26,887 nucleotides of DNA from Andeanibacterium sp035497315. GTDB taxonomy: Bacteria; Pseudomonadota; Alphaproteobacteria; Sphingomonadales; Sphingomonadaceae. The position numbers and the translations under genes are program-made. The stretch's first letter is position 1. The number at the start of each line of letters is the position of its first letter. Positions 15,710 through 23,151 of the stretch are shown here, one piece after another. Where the stretch lies: positions 1 to 26,887 of the forward strand of contig DATJDU010000032.1 in the NCBI GenBank assembly GCA_035497315.1, in the 5' to 3' direction. Below the pieces are notes generated by a model, which was given only the letters and a program-made list of their open reading frames with translations, was not told the DNA's origin and made no database searches.

Positions 15710-17261
15710 AGCCGCGGCTGAGGGCGGTATGTTTGCAGGTCTGCTCTCCCGCTGCCCTCCGGGATGGCGTATGCCCCTGGCGCGCCTTGCATTGGCCTGG
15801 GTGGGGCTGATTGCGTGGTTCTGGCACGATTGGGCGGAAATGGCCGACCAATGGTGGAACAGCTCGACCTATAATCATATCCTGCTGGTCCCGCTCATCG
15901 TGGGCTGGCTTGTGTGGCTGCGCGCCAGAGAACTGGCGCAGCTGACGCCTTCGCCATGGTGGCCGGGGCTCGTCCTGTCAGGCGCGGCCGTGTTCCTGTG
16001 GTTGCTGGGTGCGATTTCGGGGCTCAATCTGGCTCGCCAGCTTGGCGCGGTGCTCGCGCTGCAAGGGGCTGCGATTGCCCTGCTTGGCCCACGTGTTTCC
16101 ATGGGGCTTCTTTTCCCGCTGGCCTATCTGCTGTTCCTTGTGCCCTTTGGCGATGAACTGGTGCCCGCGCTGCAGATGATCACCGCCAAACTCACCATCG
16201 CGTTCACCCATCTAAGCGGCATTCCCGCGGAGATCGAAGGCGTGTTTATCGATACGCCCGCAGGCCTGTTCGAAGTGGCGGAGGCCTGTTCGGGTGTAAA
16301 ATTCCTTATTGCCATGATCGCGCTGGGTACGCTGGTAGCGCATGTGTGCTTCGAACGCTGGGGCCGCCGCATCGCCTTTTTTGCCGTCGCGGTGGTGTTG
16401 CCGGTTCTCGCCAACGGTGTGCGTGCCTGGGGAACGATCTATATTGCCCAGTTTCAGGGCGTGGAGTTTGCCAAGGGCTTCGATCACATCTTCTATGGCT
16501 GGGTGTTTTTCGCCATCGTAATGGCCATGCTGCTGGCGTTGGGCTGGCGCTATTTCGATCGGGCACCGGACGATCCCTTGATCGATGCCGCCGTTATCGC
16601 CAGTTCGCCATTGCTCGCCAAGCTCGAACGTCTGCGCATGAATGGATGGGGAGTGTTTGCCGCCATCGCCGCGTTTGCCCTGCTCACGGGAGCCTGGGCC
16701 GCACACGCGGAACGCCTCGCCGCGCCGGTTCCTCCGCAGATCGCATTGCCCGTGGTGCCGGGCTGGCAGATGGCGGACTACAGGCCGCAAGTCTGGTGGG
16801 AGCCGCGCGCCAGTGGGGCAGATCATCGCCTGCTGGGCCGCTATATCGATGGCGAGGGGCATGAGGTTGAGGTGTTCTATGCACTTTACGCGGCGCAGGA
16901 CGAAGGGCGAGAAGCCGGCGCGTTCGGGCAGGGCGCATTGGTGCCCGATAGCGACTGGCGCTGGCTCAAGCCCGGCCCGCCCGTTGCCAACGCCCAGTCG
17001 GACCTGCTGCTGGCACAAGGCCGCGTGACCCGCATGGCGGCGACATTTTATCGCACGGGCAATCTGCTGACCGGCAGCAATTCACGCCTCAAGCTGGCCA
17101 ATATGCGTGACCGGCTGCTGATGCGTGCCGAACCCACGATGACGTTGATCCTTTCCGCCGAAGACCGTCCAGGCCATCCTGCCGCCCAGAGCATCTCAGC
17201 CTTCCTTCGTGCCACCGGGCCTGCCGGTGAGTGGATGGACGGCATTGCGCAACTCCCCTAA
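15699..17261 (+). CDS. xrtA: Exosortase A fused to EpsI domain
   Basis: A 520-residue polytopic membrane protein. Residues about 25-290 are the exosortase, with roughly eight hydrophobic segments. The proposed catalytic residues are all present: Cys197 in AEACSGVKFL, Arg242 in LANGVRAWGTIYI and His263 in FDHIFYGWVFF. Exosortase A is thought to cut PEP-CTERM tails of secreted proteins and pass them to a membrane or extracellular anchor. After a further membrane segment (about 316-335), residues 340-520 form an EpsI-like (DUF3485) periplasmic domain beginning at LPVVPGWQM. ATG at 15699 is inside the glycosyltransferase end; an in-frame ATG at 15729 with GAGGGC upstream may be the real start and would lose 10 residues. 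No PEP-CTERM protein is encoded in the window. Confidence 0.93.
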   Translation: MQREAAAEGGMFAGLLSRCPPGWRMPLARLALAWVGLIAWFWHDWAEMADQWWNSSTYNHILLVPLIVGWLVWLRARELAQLTPSPWWPGLVLSGAAVFLWLLGAISGLNLARQLGAVLALQGAAIALLGPRVSMGLLFPLAYLLFLVPFGDELVPALQMITAKLTIAFTHLSGIPAEIEGVFIDTPAGLFEVAEACSGVKFLIAMIALGTLVAHVCFERWGRRIAFFAVAVVLPVLANGVRAWGTIYIAQFQGVEFAKGFDHIFYGWVFFAIVMAMLLALGWRYFDRAPDDPLIDAAVIASSPLLAKLERLRMNGWGVFAAIAAFALLTGAWAAHAERLAAPVPPQIALPVVPGWQMADYRPQVWWEPRASGADHRLLGRYIDGEGHEVEVFYALYAAQDEGREAGAFGQGALVPDSDWRWLKPGPPVANAQSDLLLAQGRVTRMAATFYRTGNLLTGSNSRLKLANMRDRLLMRAEPTMTLILSAEDRPGHPAAQSISAFLRATGPAGEWMDGIAQLP

Positions 17262-17272
17262 CTGGCAGGATT

Positions 17273-19171
17273 ATGTGCGGAATTACCGGGATATTCCATT
17301 GCCAGACACCCAAGCCGGTTGACCCGGCGCGGGTTGAGCGGATGTGCGATGCGCTGGCCCATCGCGGGCCGGACGGGGCAGGAGTGTGGACCGCGCCGGG
17401 TGTTGGCCTTGGCCACCGTCGGCTGTCGATCATCGATCTCGCCGGATCGCCCCAGCCGATGCAGTCCGGCGATGGCCGTGCGGTGATCGTGTTCAATGGC
17501 GAAATCTACAATTTCCGCGAATTGCGCCGGGAACTGGAGGCGGGCGGCGCGGAGTTCCGCACGCATGGCGATACGGAAGTGATCCTGGCGGCATGGCGCA
17601 AATGGGGTGTAAATTGCCTTGAACGGCTGCACGGCATGTTCGCCTTTGCGCTTTACGATCTGGCGGAACGGACCTTGTTCCTCGCACGCGACCGCCTGGG
17701 GGTGAAGCCGCTTTTCATGGCGCCGTTGAGCGACGGGAGCCTGGCTTTCGCGTCCGAGCTCAAGGGCCTGCTTGCCCACCCGCTGCTGCGGCGCGAAGCC
17801 GATCCTTTGGCGATCGAGGATTATCTCACCTGGGGCTATGTCCCCGATCATCGCTCGATCCTGAAGGGGGTGGAGAAGCTGCCTGCTGGCCATTACCGCC
17901 TGCTGCGCCACGACGCTTTCCCCACGGCGCCGGTGAAGTGGTGGGACGTAAGTTTTGCCGAGCGGCGGCGAGGCTCGGAGGCTGATCTGGGCGCCGAATT
18001 GCTCCACCACCTGCGCGAAGCAGTGACGTCCCGCATGGTGGCCGATGTTCCCCTGGGCGCGTTTCTTTCGGGCGGAGTGGACAGTTCCAGCGTCGTCAGC
18101 CTGATGGCCGAGGCGAGCCGCGAGCAGGTGCGGACCTGCTCGATCGGTTTCGATGTCGCTTCAGAGGATGAGACCTCTTACGCCGGTGAAGTTGCGCGGC
18201 TGTTTTCAACCGATCATCACAGCCGCACTGTCGCCTCGGGCGATTTCGCGGAGATGGACCGGCTTGCGGCCATGTTCGACGAGCCCTTCGCCGATGCCTC
18301 CGCCCTGCCGACCTGGCGGGTCTGCCAACTCGCGCGGGAGCATGTGACGGTGGCATTGTCGGGCGATGGCGCGGACGAGGCTTTTGCGGGCTATCGCCGC
18401 CAGATATTCCAGTCCCACGAGGAACGGGTGCGCTCGATCCTTCCGGCGGTGCTTCGCGGTCCGGTATTCGGCACGCTGGGTGCGCTCTATCCCAAGGCCG
18501 ACTGGGCGCCGCGCGCCTTCAGGGCCAAGGCGACTTTCCAGGCTCTCTCTGTCAATGGAGAGGAGGCCTATGCTTCCGCCCTCGCGGTCAATCGGCCTGA
18601 GCTGCGCGACGGGATCTACGGCGAAGGGCTGCGCCGGGAATTGTCCGGCTATCGTGCCGAGCAGCCTTTCATCGATACCATGCGCGCCGCACCCGCCCGA
18701 TCAGGGTTGGACCGGGCGCAATATGCCGATCTTAAATTCTGGCTTCCGGGCGACATTCTCACCAAGGTGGACCGCACCAGCATGGCCGTGAGCCTTGAGG
18801 CACGCGAGCCGCTTCTCGACCATCGTCTGGTGGAATTCGCTGCCACTCTGCCGGAACGGATGCGGGTGCGCGGCAAGCAGGGCAAATGGCTGATGAAGCA
18901 CACTATGCGCCGCTATCTGCCTGATTCCATCCTCTTCCGGCCAAAGCAGGGTTTCGTCACGCCGATTGCCCAATGGCTGCGTGGACCTTTGGCAGGCGAG
19001 GCGAGGGCGATTGCCTCGTCGGCCGCGCTGGCTCGCACAGGGTGGCTGGATAGCGGGCGGATTTCACGCATTGCGGAAGATCATATTTCCGGCCGGACAG
19101 ACCATTCGCGGCTCTTGTGGCAGTTGCTGATGCTGGACCGTGCGGTACGCCAGTTGGGTATTTCTGCCTGA
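17273..19171 (+). CDS. XrtA-associated amidotransferase 1 (asparagine synthetase-like)
   Basis: A 632-residue AsnB-type class II glutamine amidotransferase (TIGR03108-like). The start at 17273 gives MCGITGIF, with Cys2 as the glutaminase nucleophile after Met removal; this fixes the start. The glutaminase domain (1-200) has HRGPDGAG, GHRRLSIIDL, NGEIYNF and HGDTEV. The synthetase domain has the PP-loop LSGGVDSS (265-272), LSGDGADEAFAGYRR, and LPGDILTKVDRTSMAVSLEAREPLLDH. The family uses Gln as ammonia source and ATP to turn a carboxylate into an amide. In exopolysaccharide loci it probably amidates a uronic acid or an attached amino acid, rather than making free asparagine. It begins 11 bases after the exosortase stop and closes the operon; a weak TTCGC/GCGAA hairpin follows, without a U tract. 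Confidence 0.92.
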   Translation: MCGITGIFHCQTPKPVDPARVERMCDALAHRGPDGAGVWTAPGVGLGHRRLSIIDLAGSPQPMQSGDGRAVIVFNGEIYNFRELRRELEAGGAEFRTHGDTEVILAAWRKWGVNCLERLHGMFAFALYDLAERTLFLARDRLGVKPLFMAPLSDGSLAFASELKGLLAHPLLRREADPLAIEDYLTWGYVPDHRSILKGVEKLPAGHYRLLRHDAFPTAPVKWWDVSFAERRRGSEADLGAELLHHLREAVTSRMVADVPLGAFLSGGVDSSSVVSLMAEASREQVRTCSIGFDVASEDETSYAGEVARLFSTDHHSRTVASGDFAEMDRLAAMFDEPFADASALPTWRVCQLAREHVTVALSGDGADEAFAGYRRQIFQSHEERVRSILPAVLRGPVFGTLGALYPKADWAPRAFRAKATFQALSVNGEEAYASALAVNRPELRDGIYGEGLRRELSGYRAEQPFIDTMRAAPARSGLDRAQYADLKFWLPGDILTKVDRTSMAVSLEAREPLLDHRLVEFAATLPERMRVRGKQGKWLMKHTMRRYLPDSILFRPKQGFVTPIAQWLRGPLAGEARAIASSAALARTGWLDSGRISRIAEDHISGRTDHSRLLWQLLMLDRAVRQLGISA

Positions 19172-19372
19172 AATACCCCGCTGTCATTTCGCTGCAATCG
19201 GCGAATCCCATTGAAAATTCTGACCACTTTGATCCGATATGGGATATTGCTGATGCCAATGGTGAACAAAACGTTTGCCAAGCGAGTCTGCCTTGACGTA
19301 GATTCTTCAATGACTTCCGCGAAGAACATAACAAATCCGAAGGTCAACAGGGGTCGCGAAAAGAGGGATCTT
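19172..19372 (+). promoter_or_regulatory. A+T-richer leader of the RpfF-like gene with a possible promoter
   Basis: By hand count 19201-19320 is about 45% G+C, clearly lower than the genes on either side. CTGACC (19220-19225), 17 bases, GATATT (19243-19248) is a passable promoter. The frame of the downstream gene stays open back to a TTG at 19211, and an ATG at 19310 is also in frame, but neither has a good ribosome binding site. The leader suggests that the gene is transcribed on its own, apart from the operon before it. Confidence 0.35.
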
Positions 19373-20332
19373 ATGGATCGACTGGCGAGCAGTCTCGACA
19401 GGAGTGAAACGGGCTCAGACGGGGTCGAGCACCCCGTGATGGTTCTTGGCGAGGGCGAAGAGCACCTCGTCACGGCCAGTGCCCGCCACTTGGCTATTCC
19501 GGAAGAACTATTCCACCTCAATGAGTTGGATGTTCACTATGAAGATTCGCGCCAGACCTTATGGACATATATGCGTCCAGCCGGCCGGCCCAGCTTTTCG
19601 CCTGCCATGCTGGGCGATTTCGTCAATTGGCAACGGCTGATCGGTGACAATTTCGGCCCTGGCAAAGTGCCGCTGCGCTTTCTGGTTCTTGGCAGCCGAG
19701 CGCCGGGGGTGTTCTGTTTCGGCGGTGATCTGGAGCTGTTCCAGCGCCTGATCCGGGAACGTGACCGTAATAGCCTTGTCCAATATGGCTATAAATGCGT
19801 TGAGATTCTTCAGCGCAATACGCAGTCTCTGGACCTTCCCATGCTGACCGTGGGCCTTGTCGAGGGGGCCGCCCTTGGCGGCGGGTTCGAGGCATTGCTT
19901 TCGTTCGACTATATCATCGCGGAACGCGGCGCGACCTTTGGCCTTCCCGAAGTGATGTTCGGTCTGTTCCCGGGGATGGGTGCACACGCATTCCTGTCCC
20001 GCAAGATCGGCACGGCCATGGCCGACCGGCTGATCGTCTCCAATGAGACCTATACGGCCGAGCAGATGTACGACCTAGGTATTGTCCATCGGCTGGCTGA
20101 ACCGGGCGAAGGGCTCAACGCCTGCCGCGAGTTCATCGACAAGTCCGAACGCCGCCATGGCGGACTGGTCAATTCGCGCAAGGCAATGAAGGTGGCCCAG
20201 CCGATACGGCTTGAGGAATTGAAACGCATTGTCGAACTGTGGGCCGATGCGGCGTTGCAGCTGCGTGAGCAGGATCTCAAGGTTATGAGCCGCCTTGCGT
20301 CGGCACAGACCCGCCTCTCGCGAGTGGCTTGA
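19373..20332 (+). CDS. rpfF: RpfF-like crotonase, candidate DSF-family signal synthase
   Basis: A 319-residue crotonase-fold protein that resembles RpfF, the enzyme that makes DSF cis-2-unsaturated fatty acid signals by dehydrating 3-hydroxyacyl-ACP and releasing the acid. The two catalytic glutamates are present at the right distance: Glu173 in LGGGFEALLS and Glu193 in GLPEVMFGLFPGMGA, 20 residues apart as in Xanthomonas RpfF (Glu141, Glu161). Other RpfF-like stretches are FCFGGDLELFQRLIRERDR, YTAEQMYDLGIVHR and the C-terminal ELWADAALQLREQDLKVMSRL. Ordinary enoyl-CoA hydratases lack this tail. ATG at 19373 is chosen for AGAGGGA just upstream; it leaves an N-terminal extension relative to Xanthomonas RpfF. 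It lies 201 bases behind the amidotransferase gene on the same strand. No RpfC, RpfG or RpfR gene is seen here. Function by homology only; signal production is unproven. Confidence 0.82.
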   Translation: MDRLASSLDRSETGSDGVEHPVMVLGEGEEHLVTASARHLAIPEELFHLNELDVHYEDSRQTLWTYMRPAGRPSFSPAMLGDFVNWQRLIGDNFGPGKVPLRFLVLGSRAPGVFCFGGDLELFQRLIRERDRNSLVQYGYKCVEILQRNTQSLDLPMLTVGLVEGAALGGGFEALLSFDYIIAERGATFGLPEVMFGLFPGMGAHAFLSRKIGTAMADRLIVSNETYTAEQMYDLGIVHRLAEPGEGLNACREFIDKSERRHGGLVNSRKAMKVAQPIRLEELKRIVELWADAALQLREQDLKVMSRLASAQTRLSRVA

Positions 20333-20337
20333 GGTCA

Positions 20338-20368
20338 GGGCCGGGATATCCCGGCCCGATCCTCTTTT
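20338..20368 (+). terminator. Rho-independent terminator after the RpfF-like gene
   Basis: A perfect 20-base palindrome at 20338-20357 forms an 8-bp G+C stem (GGGCCGGG / CCCGGCCC) with an ATAT loop, five bases after the TGA. GATCCTCTTTT follows, giving a short T tract on the + strand. The rest of the gap up to 20537 is A+T-richer and holds only a weak CGACC/GGTCG hairpin (20432-20448); I see no gene in it. Confidence 0.75.
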
Positions 20369-20537
20369 CAGCCTGGCGCGAATTCGCCATCAAGAGTTCA
20401 ATATAGCTGAGCGCTTCGATAGTGATAATATCGACCCGGTAGTGGTCGGTCCTTTGCGTCGCTGCGAACGGGGTGGGAAGCCTGCCATGGAAGCGATCAC
20501 AGGGATGTGTCGCAAGGCCAAATCAGCTTGCACCCCT

Positions 20538-21656
20538 TTATCTCCCGACGCCGTGGCCCTTGGCCATGTAGTCTGCGCTCTGCATTTCCATCAGGCGGCT
20601 GATTGTCCGTTCGAACTCGAAGCTACCGTCACCCGCTTTGTAAAGCTTCTCCGGCTCAGCATCGGCGGCGGCTAGCAGGATGACATTGTGCTCGTATAGC
20701 GCGTCGATCAGCGTCACGAAGCGCGCGGCCTCGTTGCGTTGATCGGGGCCCATCACCGGAATGCCGACCAGGATCACTGTGTGATAGGTCTGGGCGATGG
20801 CCAGATAATCGGCCGCGCCTCGCGCCTCGCCGCACAGGCGCTTGAAGCTGAACACCGCCACGCCTTTGAGGCTCTTGGGCACAAACAACTTGCGCCCGCC
20901 ACCGACGTCCAACTCACCGCTGGGCACATTGGCGGCATCTTCCGGTGCGTAATCGGTCAGACGAAAGAAGGCTTCGCGCACCTGCGCAGTGGCTTCGGGG
21001 CCGAGCGGTGTGTGCCAGGTGGCCATGCCGCCCAGACGCTGAAGCCGGTAATCGACCGGGCCATTGAGCGCCAACACATCCATCTCGCTCTCGATCAGGG
21101 CAATGAAAGGCAGGAAATGCTCGCGATTGAGCCCGTTCTTATAGAGCTCGGAGGGCGCGCGGTTGGATGTTGTGACCACGGTAACACCCTCATCCACGAT
21201 CAGCGCGCGGAACAGGCGGCTCATGATCATGGCATCGGCGGAGTTGTTCACTACCATTTCGTCGAAAGCGAAAACCTGCAGGTTTTCAGCGAGCTTTGCC
21301 GCGACTTGAGGGATCGGATCGCCGCTTTCGCTCTTGCGTGCATCGCGCAGCAGGGCGTGGACCTCCAGCATGAAGGCATGGAAGTGAACGCGGCGCTTCC
21401 GGGCAAGGGGGAGCGTCTGGTGGAACAGGTCCATCAGCATGGACTTGCCGCGCCCGACGCCGCCCCACAGATAGACGCCGCGCGGAATTCTGGGTTTGCG
21501 GCCGAGCAGCTTGCCGAACAGGCCGGGCTTTTCGCTGCCCGCCTCCAGCTCCCGCTGCAGGGCGTCGAGCCTGATGGCAGCCGCGCGCTGCTCAGGATCG
21601 GCGCGCAATTCACCGGCGGCCAGCAAGGCCTCGTAGCGAGCCAGCATTCCGGGCAT
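20538..21656 (-). CDS. zapE: Cell division protein ZapE / AFG1-family ATPase
   Basis: A 372-residue P-loop ATPase of the AFG1/ZapE family. Walker A is GGVGRGKS (65-72) in the context RGVYLWGGVGRGKSMLMDLF. RVHFHAFMLEVH follows, and Walker B is VFAFDEMVV (Asp132-Glu133). Downstream are TTSNRAPSELYKNGLNREHFLPFI and the C-terminal FKRLCGEARGAADYLAIAQTYHTV, both family hallmarks. In E. coli ZapE acts at the division site on FtsZ under stress; mitochondrial AFG1 relatives help turn over respiratory-chain proteins. The ATG shares one base with the stop of the GFA gene (TGATG), so it is coupled to it and, through it, to sdhB. The link to succinate dehydrogenase fits an AFG1-like role in respiratory quality control. 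Length is normal for the family. Confidence 0.93.
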   Translation of the reverse strand: MPGMLARYEALLAAGELRADPEQRAAAIRLDALQRELEAGSEKPGLFGKLLGRKPRIPRGVYLWGGVGRGKSMLMDLFHQTLPLARKRRVHFHAFMLEVHALLRDARKSESGDPIPQVAAKLAENLQVFAFDEMVVNNSADAMIMSRLFRALIVDEGVTVVTTSNRAPSELYKNGLNREHFLPFIALIESEMDVLALNGPVDYRLQRLGGMATWHTPLGPEATAQVREAFFRLTDYAPEDAANVPSGELDVGGGRKLFVPKSLKGVAVFSFKRLCGEARGAADYLAIAQTYHTVILVGIPVMGPDQRNEAARFVTLIDALYEHNVILLAAADAEPEKLYKAGDGSFEFERTISRLMEMQSADYMAKGHGVGR

Positions 21657-22093
21657 CAGCTGGCGTGGTTTTCGCGCGGCTGCATAGCCTCGAACTTGGG
21701 GAGATCGGGATCGAATCGATCCCAGGAGGGCGCGTCTTTCAGATAGATCACGCTTTGCGGTGTCACCGCGCTGGGATCGTCGAGCGATCCGGCCTGCACC
21801 ATGATGTGATCGCCCGGCAAATCGCCCGAAGTGAATAGCCGCCCGGCGCAGATGCCGCAGAAATGGCGGGTTACGCTGCCACCTGTTTCGCCCACATTCG
21901 TGTAGGTTGCAGGCGTACCCTCAAGCTCCAGCTGGCTCTTGTGAATGCCCACGATCGTCGTGTGGCCGGTGCCGGTGGCCTTCTGGCAATCCTTGCAGCA
22001 ACATTGCGAGACGAACAGGCTGGGCCCGTTCAACTTATAGCGAATCGCTCCGCACAGGCAGCCGCCGTCCAGAACCGTGCCGGCATCGACCAT
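21656..22093 (-). CDS. GFA family protein (glutathione-dependent formaldehyde-activating-like, zinc-binding)
   Basis: A 145-residue protein with the zinc-binding cysteines of the GFA/CENP-V fold: Cys12 and Cys14 in GGCLCGAIRY, the cluster CCCKDCQKATG (Cys31-33, Cys36) and HFCGICAGRLF (Cys79, Cys82). The central Gly/Thr-rich strands and the IYLKDAPSWDRFDPDLPKF tail are typical. The founding member was proposed to help glutathione react with formaldehyde, but most relatives have no proven function. ATG at 22093 is chosen because it lies 5 bases after the sdhB stop; the longer frame would run back into sdhB. It sits between sdhB and zapE with near-zero spacing, so it is part of that operon. Confidence 0.9.
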   Translation of the reverse strand: MVDAGTVLDGGCLCGAIRYKLNGPSLFVSQCCCKDCQKATGTGHTTIVGIHKSQLELEGTPATYTNVGETGGSVTRHFCGICAGRLFTSGDLPGDHIMVQAGSLDDPSAVTPQSVIYLKDAPSWDRFDPDLPKFEAMQPRENHAS

Positions 22094-22098
22094 GGCAA

Positions 22099-22881
22099 TC
22101 AGGCGTGCCTTTCCGCCTGCATTTTCTTGATCTCGGCAATCGCGCGCGCCGGGCTCAGGCCCTTGGGGCAGGCATTGGCGCAGTTCATGATCGTGTGGCA
22201 ACGATAGAGGCGGAAGGGATCTTCCAGCTCGTCGAGCCGCTCACCCGTCATCTCGTCGCGGCTGTCGGCCAGCCAGCGATAGGCCTGCAGCAGGATTGCC
22301 GGGCCCAGGAACTTGTCCGAATTCCACCAATAGCTGGGGCAGGAAGTGGAGCAGCAGGCGCACAGGATGCACTCGTAAAGCCCGTCCAGCTTCTCGCGCT
22401 GTTCGGGGCTCTGCAGCCGTTCCTTGCCCGAAGGCGTGGGGCTGACGGTCTGCAACCACGGGCGGATCGAGGCATATTGTGCGTAGAAATGGGTGAAATC
22501 GGGTACCAGATCCTTCACCACTTCCATATGCGGCAGCGGCGTGATGCGGATTTCGCCGGAAAGATCCTCAATCGCGGTGGTGCAGGCCAGCCCGTTCTTG
22601 CCGTTCATGTTCATCGCGCAGGACCCGCAGATCCCTTCACGGCAGGAGCGGCGGAAGGTGAGGGTGGGATCGACCTCGTTCTTGATCTTGAGCAAGGCGT
22701 CCAGCACCATCGGGCCGGTCTGGTCCAGATCCAGTTCGAACGTATCGAAGCGCGGATTCTCGCCGCTCTCCGGGTCATAGCGATAGACTTTGAATTTCTT
22801 GGGGTGGACAGCGCCGGGCGCCGAATGGGCGCGGCTCTTGCCGGTGATCTTGCTGTTCGCGGGGAGTGTGAAGGTAGCCAT
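22099..22881 (-). CDS. sdhB: Succinate dehydrogenase iron-sulfur subunit
   Basis: A 260-residue SdhB. The 2Fe-2S ligands are Cys80, Cys85, Cys88 (CREGICGSC) and Cys100. The 4Fe-4S/3Fe-4S part has CILCACCSTSCP (Cys171, 174, 177, 181) and CHTIMNCANACPKGL (Cys228, 234, 238). It passes electrons from SdhA flavin to ubiquinone in complex II at the inner membrane. All ligands are intact and the length is normal. It heads the leftward group sdhB-GFA-zapE. The flavoprotein and membrane-anchor genes (sdhA, sdhC, sdhD) are not within the 270 bases upstream, where a divergent methyltransferase gene follows, so sdhB is split from the rest of the complex here. Confidence 0.97.
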   Translation of the reverse strand: MATFTLPANSKITGKSRAHSAPGAVHPKKFKVYRYDPESGENPRFDTFELDLDQTGPMVLDALLKIKNEVDPTLTFRRSCREGICGSCAMNMNGKNGLACTTAIEDLSGEIRITPLPHMEVVKDLVPDFTHFYAQYASIRPWLQTVSPTPSGKERLQSPEQREKLDGLYECILCACCSTSCPSYWWNSDKFLGPAILLQAYRWLADSRDEMTGERLDELEDPFRLYRCHTIMNCANACPKGLSPARAIAEIKKMQAERHA

Positions 22882-22959
22882 CGGGTGCGATCCTGCTGAG
22901 TCTCGTCCTCTCTAGCGATTGTGCGGCGCGGGGCAAGCTGAGCCGTGCAATCCGGGAGA

Positions 22960-22976
22960 TGTTACACCTGTTACAC
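22960..22976. repeat. Tandem TGTTACAC repeat upstream of sdhB
   Basis: TGTTACAC occurs twice in a row (22960-22967 and 22969-22976) with one base between. The 9-base period puts the two copies nearly one helical turn apart, as expected for a direct-repeat protein site. It lies about 80 bases before the sdhB start, between divergent genes. The function is unknown. The rest of the 270-base gap shows no gene. Confidence 0.35.
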
Positions 22977-23054
22977 AGCCCTTTAGGGCGAAAATTCCGG
23001 CTCTTTTCCTCTCGTCACTTCCGCAAAGGCGGCAAAGCATGGAGGGGAATCCAA

Positions 23055-23091
23055 ATGACCATTGCGTCATCGCCTTCTGCCAGCCCATTAT
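23055..23091 (+). promoter_or_regulatory. Possible promoter and operator of the methyltransferase gene
   Basis: TTGCGT (23062-23067), 18 bases, CATTAT (23086-23091) is a fair promoter placed about 60 bases before the start codon. An inverted repeat ATGAC-CATTGC-GTCAT (23055-23070) covers the -35 element and could be a repressor site. Both are pattern calls only. Confidence 0.3.
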
Positions 23092-23151
23092 CGTGTAGGA
23101 CAGAACAAATACCGGCCCGATGAGGCACGGTCGGGAGAGAGAGGGAAATGC

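Noticed and set aside
19211..19372. Longer N-terminus of the RpfF-like protein starting at TTG 19211 or ATG 19310
   Set aside because: No ribosome binding site at either, and the extra residues do not look like RpfF; ATG 19373 has AGAGGGA upstream. Kept as an alternative in the leader entry.
20739..21746. A 335-residue open frame antisense to zapE
   Set aside because: Shadow of an unambiguous ATPase gene; no domain seen.
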